This document shows positions 44,118 through 51,679 of a stretch of DNA of 64,000 bases, in pieces. The stretch is from JBCCGI01 sp039029355 (lineage in GTDB: Bacteria; Planctomycetota; UBA1135; GCA-002686595): NCBI GenBank assembly GCA_039029355.1, contig JBCCGI010000031.1:25001-89000 (forward strand). Direction: 5' to 3'. The position numbers and the translations under genes are program-made. Every line of letters begins with the position of its first letter. Within the stretch, counting starts at the first letter, position 1. Under the pieces are notes generated by a model that was not told the DNA's origin, did not search any database, and saw only the letters and a program-made list of their open reading frames with translations.

Positions 44118-45299
44118 ATGCTGACCGCGCTTCCGCCTCCGCCCATTTTTTCCCAGGCCCCTGCGGCCGAGGTCGCGCCGCAGCCGGATGCCGCCTCGCA
44201 GGCGATGCTGCGCGTCGGCTCGCTGCGCGGCGATCGCATCCAGGTCGGTCCGGCCTTCGAGCTGGCGACCGGCGAGCACTACGCCGCGGCGCGCGCCGAG
44301 CTCGCCGACGGCGCGAGCTTCGGTCCCGGCGGCGTGGTCGATCTGCGCTTCGAGGTCGTGCCGGCGGTCTTCGAGCTCACGCCGCCGAACCTTGTCGGCT
44401 CCGACATCTTCTGGGCCGACCTGCTCGCCGAGACGCTGCCGCTCGCGCCGGCCGAGCAGCTGGCGCTCTACGACTTCGTCGCCGCCGGCGGCGCGCTGGT
44501 CGTCATCGCGGACGTGGGGCGCAGCTTCTCCGCCGGGCCCAGCTCGGTCGCGGCGCCCTTCGGAGTCGCCTGGGACGGGGTCTCGTGGCTCGAGCAGGAT
44601 CCGGCCATCACGGCGCCGCTGCACCCGCTCTTCTTCGGCCCCTTCGGGGTCGTCGGCGAGATCGCGGGCGGCTGGGAGGGCAGCATGCACGCGCTCGGCA
44701 GCCAGGCGGTCGAGCTGGCCTCGAACGCGCCGGGGAGCTCGATCGCCGTGCTCCCCGCCGGCGCGCTGGGGCCGTGCTCGGGGCCGGCGGTGTTCCTCTC
44801 CGACGTCAACTTCTTCACGACCAACCCCGGGCCGACCGGCGTCGGCTTCGACCTGGGGGAGAACCGCGTGCTGTTCCGCAACCTGTTCGCGTTCCTGGCG
44901 CAGAACACGCCGGGCACCGCCGCGCCCGCCGAGGTGATCCGCGCCGGCAACCCGCCCAACCCGATCGCGCTTCTGCCGGGCGCCACCAGCGGGCCCGTCC
45001 TCGGCGCGACCTGGGACCCGCGCATCGACCACGCGACCTTCCTGCCGGCAGCGGTGCTGGACCTCCTCGGCGTGGCGGTGGGCTCGGCGAACGTGCCGCT
45101 GGGGCCGCTGGGGACGCTCCTGTGCGATGTGACGCAGCCGCCGCTGCTCTTCACCGCCGGGCCCGGAGCGCCCTTCTCGGTGCCGATTCCGCCGGACTGC
45201 AACCTGCTGGGAGCCGGCCTCTGCGCCCAGGGCGCGTCGTCCGACGGCGCGGTGGTGCGGCTCACGAACGCGCTGGACATCGTGCTGGGGGCGCTGTGA
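44118..45299 (+). CDS. secreted-type protein with class I amidotransferase-like middle and planctomycete C-terminal module
   Basis: 393 residues from ATG 44118 (GGAGAG 4 nt upstream). The N-terminal ~290 residues contain strands and loops that recall a ThuA/GATase-like flavodoxin fold (LYDFVAAGGALVVIADVG; VLFRNLFAFLAQ), without a clear catalytic Cys. The last ~100 residues are a beta module (GPLGTLLCDVTQPPLLF; GAGLCAQGASSDGAVVRLTNALDIVL) resembling the end of the PHP protein nearby. No strong signal peptide is visible at this start. Its stop overlaps the SDR start (GTGA), so the pair is coupled. Confidence 0.65.
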   Translation: MLTALPPPPIFSQAPAAEVAPQPDAASQAMLRVGSLRGDRIQVGPAFELATGEHYAAARAELADGASFGPGGVVDLRFEVVPAVFELTPPNLVGSDIFWADLLAETLPLAPAEQLALYDFVAAGGALVVIADVGRSFSAGPSSVAAPFGVAWDGVSWLEQDPAITAPLHPLFFGPFGVVGEIAGGWEGSMHALGSQAVELASNAPGSSIAVLPAGALGPCSGPAVFLSDVNFFTTNPGPTGVGFDLGENRVLFRNLFAFLAQNTPGTAAPAEVIRAGNPPNPIALLPGATSGPVLGATWDPRIDHATFLPAAVLDLLGVAVGSANVPLGPLGTLLCDVTQPPLLFTAGPGAPFSVPIPPDCNLLGAGLCAQGASSDGAVVRLTNALDIVLGAL

Positions 45300-46060
45300 G
45301 CGCCGGCTTTCGCGCCGCCTACGTCACCGGCGCCTCGTCGGGGCTGGGGGCGGAGATCGCGCGCCAGCTCGCGGCGCGCGGCACGCGCGTGGTGCTGGCG
45401 GCGCGCCGCGTGGAGGCGCTCGAGGCCCTCGCCGCCGAGCTCCGCGCCGCCGGCGGCGCGGCGGACGCGGCGCCGGTCGACGTGGCCGACGCGGACGCGG
45501 TGCGCGCCGAGGTCGCGCGCTGGGACGACGAGCTGGAGCTCGACCTCGTGCTCGCCAACGCCGGCGTGTCGGACGCGACGCCGGCGCATTCGCTCCGCTG
45601 GGAGCACGTCGAGCCCGTGCTGCGCGTCAACGCGCTCGGCGCCGTGGCGACGCTGCACGCCGGGCTCGAGCGCATGCTCCCGCGCGGGCGCGGCACGCTG
45701 GCCGGGATGTCGAGCCTGGCGGCCTACCGCGGGCTGCCCGGCAGCGGCGCGTACGCGGCGAGCAAGGCCTGCCTGTCGACGTTCCTCGAGACGCTGCGCT
45801 CCGACCTCGCCGGCACCGGCGTGCGCGCGGTCGACCTGCGCCCGGGCTTCGTGCGCACGCCCATGACCGACGGCGCGCGCTTCCCGATGCCGTTCCTGAT
45901 GGACGTCGAGCCGGCGGCGAAGCGCTGCGTGCGCGCGCTGCTCAAGGGCGAGGCGATCGCGGCCTTCCCGCCGCCGATGTGGCTCGGCATGGGGGTGGCG
46001 CAGTCGCTGCCGAACGCGCTGTGGCGCGGCCTGGCGCGACTGCTGCCGCGAACGCGCTGA
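45296..46060 (+). CDS. short-chain dehydrogenase/reductase
   Basis: 254 residues of classical SDR: cofactor loop TGASSGLG, then AARRVEALE (the Arg pair favours NADP), DVAD, LANAGVS, catalytic Ser139/140 (GMSSLAAYRG), YAASK with Tyr153 and Lys157, and RPGFVRTPM. The C-terminal ~40 residues, with a hydrophobic PPMWLGMGVAQSLPNALWRG, are typical of SDRs acting on lipids near membranes. GTG at 45296 overlaps the previous stop by 4 nt. Substrate unknown. Convergent with the PHP-domain gene, 3-nt gap. Confidence 0.9.
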   Translation: MSAGFRAAYVTGASSGLGAEIARQLAARGTRVVLAARRVEALEALAAELRAAGGAADAAPVDVADADAVRAEVARWDDELELDLVLANAGVSDATPAHSLRWEHVEPVLRVNALGAVATLHAGLERMLPRGRGTLAGMSSLAAYRGLPGSGAYAASKACLSTFLETLRSDLAGTGVRAVDLRPGFVRTPMTDGARFPMPFLMDVEPAAKRCVRALLKGEAIAAFPPPMWLGMGVAQSLPNALWRGLARLLPRTR

Positions 46061-46063
46061 GCC

Positions 46064-48280
46064 CTATTCGAGCAGCCCGCAGAGCGTCATCTCCAGGCCG
46101 TTCGAGAAGGCGAAGCCGCCGGGCTGGCCCGCGTCGGGTGCCGCCGCCTGCCAGTAGAACGAAGTCCCCGCGGCCGACTCCTCGGGCACCTGGAACGTGA
46201 AGCTCCCGCCTCCGCCCGCCAGCGCGACCGGCACCAGCAGCTGGAAGGCCGGGTCGATCAGGAGGAAGCCCCCGAAGAGCGGCGAGCCGGTCGGGATCGG
46301 CCCGCCGGACAGCGCGACTAGCGCGGTCGGCGACGACGCCGAGAAGCCGGACAGCGAGAGCGTGTTCAGGCTCCCCAGCGTCGGCGACGAGACGCTCGCG
46401 AGCGTCCCGATGTTGGCCGCGCCGAGCCCCTCGCCGTACGCGGTGTAGCTGCAGCTGCCGGGCAGGAAGAAGACCGGGTTGGTGTACGCGGTGACGCCCG
46501 CGCCCTCGCTGTACGCGCGGTACCAGCTGCGCGCGGTCGGCTCGAGCGTGGCCGAGCACTCCCACACGCCCTCGCCGGTCAGCGGGGGGCTGGTGCAGGC
46601 CGCCGTCTCGGAGCCGTCGCCGACGCGGCCGCGGAAGACCGTGATCGTGCTCGTGTCGGCGCCGAAGTTGTAGTGCGCGCGGAGCGTCAGCGTGCTGGCC
46701 GGCTGCGAGGGGCTGAGCGCCTGCAGCGTGCCCATCGGAAGCGCGACGCCGTCCTGCACCACCTCGAAGACCAGGTGGTGCCCGTTGGAAAGGAACACGC
46801 GACCCGCCTTGAGCGCGGACTCGAGGTTGTCCGCGTTGAAGCTCTCGCCGTCGAGCACCACGTGGTTGGCGCCGAAGGCGAAGGCGGCGTCGTGCGTGTC
46901 GCTGCCCGAATACGCGTACAGGATGCGTCCGCCGAGGAGCCAGTCGACCCACCGGCCGACGTTGCCGCCCTGGCCGGATTGCGAGCCGCCGTTCCACACC
47001 TCGACGCCGTGCAGCTGGTTCGCCTCGAGGCCCTGGGTGGCCGCGAAGCTGTTCCAGCCGAACGAGTCGCCCTCGGGGTGGTTCGCGATCGCGTAGCCGC
47101 CCTCGGCCCGGATCGCGGTCACGTTCTGCGAGAACGGTTCGAGCACGTCGTCGAAGAGCCCGTCGCAGAAGCCCAGGAAGCCGTCGTCGCCGCCGAGCTT
47201 GCGCGAGGTGATGCCGTGCGCGCCCATGTGGTTGGCCGACGTCGTCCCGATCAGGCAGAGCAGGTCGCCGAGGTCGCTGCCGACCTGCGAGCCCTCCTCG
47301 TCGCTCGAGAGCTCGATGTCGGGGAGCACCAGGAACGACCCGTCGGTGAGCGCGGCGCACTCGGCGACGATCGTGTTGTACTCCGAGTCGGAGTTGATGC
47401 AGTAGCTGTGGTCGGTGGCGGTGAACCAGTCGAGGCCGAGGGCCTGGAACTGGCTCTTCAGCTGGGCGTACGTGAAGCTGCCGGACGTCTGGAAGCTCTC
47501 CGCGGCGCAGTCGCCCGACGGCGCGCAGGCGCCGGCGGCCTCGCCGTGGCAGCTGTGGACGTGCAGGTCGCCGGCGTGGACGCCCATCCCGAGCGCCGTC
47601 AGGCTCGCCGGCGGGGCCAGCGGGCGCGCCAGGCGCCGGAGGGTGCGCTGGACGCTGAGCGACGCCGGCAGGCCGCCGGCGTCGCGGTAGTCGAGGCGCA
47701 GCTCGACGGTGCGCTCCATGCCGGCGGGATCGTCCTGGAAGAAGATCTGATCGGTCGGCAGCGCGAAGTCGACGTGCACGAAGGGCTCGGGCACGCCGGC
47801 GGCGAAGTCGGCGCGCATCTGCTCCACCAGGGCGTCGACCTCGGTCGAGGCGGCGAAGGCGGCGTCGCCCGTGAGCTCGGGCGCGTCCGCGGCGGCGAAC
47901 CAGCGCTCGCGGTCGCCGTGGGTGTGGGCGTGGGCATGGGGCAGGAGCTCGACCAGCTCGCTCGCGCGCGCGTAGCGCGGATCGGCGGGCAGCTCGCGGG
48001 CCAGCGGCAGGTCGACGATCGCCTCGCCGTCGGACAGGACGCGCAGCCGCGACAGGGTCAGCGTCGTGTCGAGCCCGCCGGCGTTGGCGACCAGCACCTG
48101 CGCGTCGACGACGCCGAGGTTGCGCAGCTCCTCGACCAGGAACGGTACGAGGACCGGTCGCGCCGGCGCGTCGCCCGGCTCCTGCCGCGCGGCCTGGAGC
48201 GCCGCGAAGCCGCCGAGCGCGAGCGCGCCAATCGACAGGACCAAGGGTCGTGCGGGGAACGACGAGCGGGACGTCTGCAT
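46064..48280 (-). CDS. secreted PHP/DUF3604-type metal-dependent hydrolase-like protein
   Basis: 738 residues: an N-terminal signal or anchor (LSIGALALGGFAALQAARQ), a ~215-residue beta domain, then a PHP-like domain from ~230 with the metal motifs GDLHVHSCHGE, FTATDHSYC, LPDIELSSD, IANHPEGDSFGW and YSGSDTHDAAF. A beta module of ~110 residues closes the protein (LIDPAFQLLVPVALAG; FAFSNGLEMTLCG), similar to the end of the 44118-45299 protein. Unusually many His in an HAHAHTHGD stretch at ~115 may also bind metal. Probably a periplasmic or surface phosphoesterase; substrate unknown. Confidence 0.8.
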   Translation of the reverse strand: MQTSRSSFPARPLVLSIGALALGGFAALQAARQEPGDAPARPVLVPFLVEELRNLGVVDAQVLVANAGGLDTTLTLSRLRVLSDGEAIVDLPLARELPADPRYARASELVELLPHAHAHTHGDRERWFAAADAPELTGDAAFAASTEVDALVEQMRADFAAGVPEPFVHVDFALPTDQIFFQDDPAGMERTVELRLDYRDAGGLPASLSVQRTLRRLARPLAPPASLTALGMGVHAGDLHVHSCHGEAAGACAPSGDCAAESFQTSGSFTYAQLKSQFQALGLDWFTATDHSYCINSDSEYNTIVAECAALTDGSFLVLPDIELSSDEEGSQVGSDLGDLLCLIGTTSANHMGAHGITSRKLGGDDGFLGFCDGLFDDVLEPFSQNVTAIRAEGGYAIANHPEGDSFGWNSFAATQGLEANQLHGVEVWNGGSQSGQGGNVGRWVDWLLGGRILYAYSGSDTHDAAFAFGANHVVLDGESFNADNLESALKAGRVFLSNGHHLVFEVVQDGVALPMGTLQALSPSQPASTLTLRAHYNFGADTSTITVFRGRVGDGSETAACTSPPLTGEGVWECSATLEPTARSWYRAYSEGAGVTAYTNPVFFLPGSCSYTAYGEGLGAANIGTLASVSSPTLGSLNTLSLSGFSASSPTALVALSGGPIPTGSPLFGGFLLIDPAFQLLVPVALAGGGGSFTFQVPEESAAGTSFYWQAAAPDAGQPGGFAFSNGLEMTLCGLLE

Positions 48281-48357
48281 GGAAACCTCCGTGGATGGTC
48301 CCTCATCCTACCGACTCCCGCGGCGCGCGGTTGCGACGGCCCCTTCGGAACACGACC

Positions 48358-50064
48358 ATGGGCAGCATGGCGAAGAGGATCTGGCACGACTCCTACGACC
48401 AGGGCGTACCCCCGGAACTCGAGTTCGAGGAGGTGCCGGTCCACGGCTTCCTGGAACGCAGCGCGCGCGAGTTCGCCGACCGGCCGGCGATGCACTTCAT
48501 GAACGGCACGCTGAGCTACGCCGAGCTTCAGGACGAGGTCGGGCGCCTGGCGTCGGCGCTGGCCGGCCTCGGTGTGAAGCAGGGGACGCGCGTGGCGATC
48601 CAGATGCCGAACCTGCCGCAGGCGGTCATCTCGTACTTCGCCGTGCTGACGCTCGGCGGTACCGCGGTGCTGACCAACCCGCTCTACACCGCGCGCGAGA
48701 TCGAGCATCAGTGGAACGACGCGTCGTGCGAGGTGGCGATCCTGGCCGACTTCGTCTTCGACGGCGTGGTCTGCGGGATCCGCGACAAGCTGCCCGTGCG
48801 CCACTACGTCATCGCGTCGATCCATGAATACCTGCGCCCGCCGCTGCGCTGGATCGCGCCGTTCGCGCTCAAGAAGAAGGGCCGCTACGTCAAGATCCCG
48901 ACCGGCGACGGAGTGCACCACTTCCGCCCGCTGATCCGCTCGGCGAGCGGCGCGCCGCCGCGCGTCGAGGTCGACATGGACGACCTGGCGGTGCTCCAGT
49001 ACACCGGCGGCACCACCGGTGTCTCGAAGGGAGCGATGCTCTCGCACCGCAACCTCTCGTGCAACGTGCAGCAGATCAACCGCTGGTTCGTCGGCATCGA
49101 GTACGGTCGCGAGGTCGTGCTGACGGCGCTCCCGCTCTTCCACGTGTTCGGGATGACGGTCTCGATGAATTGGTCGGTGCACACGGCCGCCGCCCAGGTG
49201 ATCCTGCCGGACCCGCGCGACATCGAAAAGCTGGTCGGAGCCCTGGAGCGCCATCGCGTGACGGTCGCGCCCGCCGTGCCGGCGATGTTCAACGCGATCA
49301 ACCACTTCCCCGGCATCGACGGTCGCGATCTGAAGAGCGTCAAGGCCTGCCTGTCGGGCTCGGCGCCGCTGCCGCTCGACGTGCAGGAGCGCTTCGAGAG
49401 CATGACCGGCGCGCGCATCATGGAGGGCTTCGGCCTGACCGAGACCTCGCCGGTGACGCACTGCAACCCGCTCGGCGGCGTGCGCAAGATCGGCACGATC
49501 GGCGTGCCGCTCTCGAACACCGACGCGCGCGTCGTCGACGTCGACGATCCGACCAAGGACAAGCCGGCGGGGGAGGAGGGCGAGCTGCTGCTCGCCGGCC
49601 CGCAGGTGATGCAGGGCTACTGGAACATGCCCGAGGAGACCGCCGGCGCGCTGCGCGACGGCTGGTTCATGACCGGCGACCTCGCGACGATGGACGAGGA
49701 CGGCTACTTCCGCATCGTCGGCCGCAAGAAGGACATGATCGTCGCCGGCGGCTACAACGTGTACCCCGACGAGGTCGACGACGTGCTGATGGCGCACCCC
49801 GCGGTGCTCGAGGCGGCCACGATCGGCGTGCCGGATCCGAAGCGCGGCGAGACGGTCAAGTCGTTCCTCGTCGCGCAACCGGGACAGACGCTCGACTTCG
49901 GGGCGATCGAGGCCCACTGCCGCGAGAACCTCGCCGCCTACAAGGTGCCGCGCGAGCTCGAAGAGATCGACGAGCTGCCGAAGAGCACCGTGCTGAAGGT
50001 CCTGCGGCGCGAGCTGCGCGAGCGCGAGCTCAAGAAGCGCGACGGCAGAGGCGCCGCCGGGTGA
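48358..50064 (+). CDS. long-chain acyl-CoA synthetase (FadD-like)
   Basis: 568 residues, AMP-forming ligase. Signature P-loop YTGGTTGVSKGAMLSHRN at ~213-230, ALPLFHVFGMT, SGSAPLP, EGFGLTETSP, GWFMTGDLATMDEDGYFRIVGRKKDMI, NVYPDEVDDVL and STVLKVLRRELRE at the end with the acyl-adenylate Lys. It activates fatty acids with CoA in the cytoplasm. Start is ATG 48358, with ATG 48367 as alternative. The stop overlaps the start of the next gene (GTGA). Confidence 0.95.
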   Translation: MGSMAKRIWHDSYDQGVPPELEFEEVPVHGFLERSAREFADRPAMHFMNGTLSYAELQDEVGRLASALAGLGVKQGTRVAIQMPNLPQAVISYFAVLTLGGTAVLTNPLYTAREIEHQWNDASCEVAILADFVFDGVVCGIRDKLPVRHYVIASIHEYLRPPLRWIAPFALKKKGRYVKIPTGDGVHHFRPLIRSASGAPPRVEVDMDDLAVLQYTGGTTGVSKGAMLSHRNLSCNVQQINRWFVGIEYGREVVLTALPLFHVFGMTVSMNWSVHTAAAQVILPDPRDIEKLVGALERHRVTVAPAVPAMFNAINHFPGIDGRDLKSVKACLSGSAPLPLDVQERFESMTGARIMEGFGLTETSPVTHCNPLGGVRKIGTIGVPLSNTDARVVDVDDPTKDKPAGEEGELLLAGPQVMQGYWNMPEETAGALRDGWFMTGDLATMDEDGYFRIVGRKKDMIVAGGYNVYPDEVDDVLMAHPAVLEAATIGVPDPKRGETVKSFLVAQPGQTLDFGAIEAHCRENLAAYKVPRELEEIDELPKSTVLKVLRRELRERELKKRDGRGAAG

Positions 50065-51224
50065 CCGAGGTCTGCGACGTCGCCGTCGTCGGCGCCGGCC
50101 CGGCGGGGGCGAACGCCGCGCTGCACCTGGCGCGGCGCGGCCGGCGGGTGGTGCTCTTCGATCGCGCCGAGCATCCGCGCTACAAGACCTGCGGCGGCGG
50201 GCTGGTGCGCCGCGCCGCGCGCGAGCTGCCGTGGGACGAGCCGCCGGGGCTGCCGCTGGCCGCGGCCGAGATGCACGCGCCCGACGCCGGCGTCTCGGTG
50301 CGCGTCGAGCGCGACGCGCCGATGCTCTGGATGGCGATGCGCGCCGAGCTGGACGCGGCGCTCCTGGCCGCCGCCGTCGAGGCGGGAGCCGAAGCGCGTC
50401 ATCCCTGCGCGGTCGAGTCGATCGACGTGCGACCGGACGGCGCGCGGCTGCGGACCGCGGACGGCGAGGTCGAGGCGCGGCTGGTGCTGGCCGCCGACGG
50501 CGCGCTGTCGCGCACGGCGCAGGCGGCGGGCTGGGACGAGCCTCCGCTGCGCGTGCCGGCGCTCGAGTGGGAGCTCGAAGTGACGCCCGACGCGCTCGCG
50601 CGCTTCGCGGACGCCGGGCGCTTCGACTTCGACTGCGTGCCGGACGGCTACGGCTGGGTGTTCCCGAAGGAAGGACACCTGTCGGTCGGCGTGCTCTCCA
50701 CCCGCCCCGGGGCCAAGGACCTGCGCGCGCGCCTCGAGCGCTATCTCGCTTCGATCGGCCTCGGCTACGCGCGCTAGGTCGAGCGCCACGGCTTCGTGAT
50801 CCCGCTGGCTCCACGCCCGGGGCCGCCGGCGCGCGGGCCGGTGCTGCTGCTCGGCGACGCCTACGGCCTGTGCGATCCACTGACCGCCGAGGGCATCAGC
50901 CCGGCGCTGATCAGCGGACGCCTGGCCGCCGAGGCCGCGGACGCGGCCGACCTCTCGCCCGACGCCGCCGGCCGCAGCTATGGGCGGCGGCTGCGGAGCG
51001 CGCTGCTCGCGGACTTCGCGGTCGCGCGCCGCCTGGCGAACGTGCTCTACGGCCGGCCGGCCTGGCGCCGCCGGCTCTTCCGCGCGTTCGGCTGGAAGAT
51101 GTGCGAGGCGATGGTGGCTCAGATCGCGGGCGAGAAGACCTACCGCAGGTTGCTGCTCGACCCGCGGAGCTACGCGCTCCTGCTCTTCGCTAGGAAGCGA
51201 TCGCCGCGGAGAGCATCCGCTTGA
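50061..51224 (+). pseudogene. geranylgeranyl-reductase-family FAD protein interrupted by an amber codon
   Basis: The frame from GTG 50061 encodes the FAD-binding Rossmann motif VVGAGPAGANAALHLARRG, the YKTCGGGLVRRA motif, LVLAADGALSRTAQAAG, and YGWVFPKEGHLSVGV, all typical of the geranylgeranyl-reductase family. At 50775 (codon 239) there is TAG, and the same frame then continues with RHGFVIPLAP, LLLGDAYGLCDPLTAEGISPAL and the C-terminal helices to 51224. Both halves are intact and in frame, so a single substitution or a sequencing error explains the break. TAG is an ordinary stop elsewhere in the window. If inactivation is real it is recent. Coupled to the acyl-CoA synthetase by GTGA overlap. 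Confidence 0.85.
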
Positions 51225-51585
51225 GCACCTCGGGCTGAACGGCGCCCGACCAGCCGTCGACGTACTGGCCGTTTGCGTCCGTCAGGATCACGAACGGCAG
51301 CATCATCGCGTCGGGGATCTTCATGGCGAGCTCCTCGACCTCGGGCTCGGGCGCGTCGCAGTCGGCGGCGAGGGCGACGAAGTGCTCCTGCAGGAGCGGC
51401 GCGACGTCGGGGCGTGGGACGACAGCCTGCACCAGGCTGCGGCAGTTGCCTCACAACTCGCGGCCGAACTCGATGAAGATGTGCTTGCCGCCCTCGCGCG
51501 CGGCGGCGAAGGCGTCGGCCCAGCTGGTCTTCCAGTCGAGCGTGCCGTGGTCGTTGAAGTGGGGGTGAGGCTGCTTCTCGCTCAT
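51190..51585 (-). CDS. thioredoxin-fold selenoprotein with UGNC motif
   Basis: 131 residues if TGA at 51453-51451 is read as Sec. The sequence before it is DWKTSWADAFAAAREGGKHIFIEFGREL and after it GNCRSLVQAVV, so Sec45 and Cys48 form U-G-N-C in the position of the thioredoxin CxxC after the first strand. The rest fits a thioredoxin_7-like fold: LQEHFVALAADCD, then cis-Pro strand MMLPFVILTDANGQYVDGW and the terminal helix. A SECIS-like hairpin follows the TGA. No signal peptide. Starts at ATG 51585; the divergent ECF gene starts 95 nt away. The last 35 nt overlap the 3' end of the convergent FAD gene. Redox partner unknown. Confidence 0.82.
51422..51440 (-). promoter_or_regulatory. bacterial SECIS-like hairpin of the thioredoxin-fold gene
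   Basis: Read on the minus strand, CAGCCT (51439-51434) pairs perfectly with AGGCTG (51428-51423), with one further G-U pair, closing a 5-nt loop GGTGC. A GGU loop on a short stem is also the form of the E. coli fdhF SECIS. The first loop G lies 20 nt from the U of the UGA. Confidence 0.75.
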
Positions 51586-51679
51586 GCGGCGGGCGATCTT
51601 AGCCCGGGGGCCGCGTGGCTTCCGCGCTTTCTTCGCAACGCCCCGCGGGGCCGCGGCATCCTTGGGTGGAGCGACGTCC

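Noticed and set aside
50775..50777. Amber codon as pyrrolysine
   Set aside because: TAG is used as a normal stop by many genes here, there is no methylamine methyltransferase context, and the position is not a known Pyl site.
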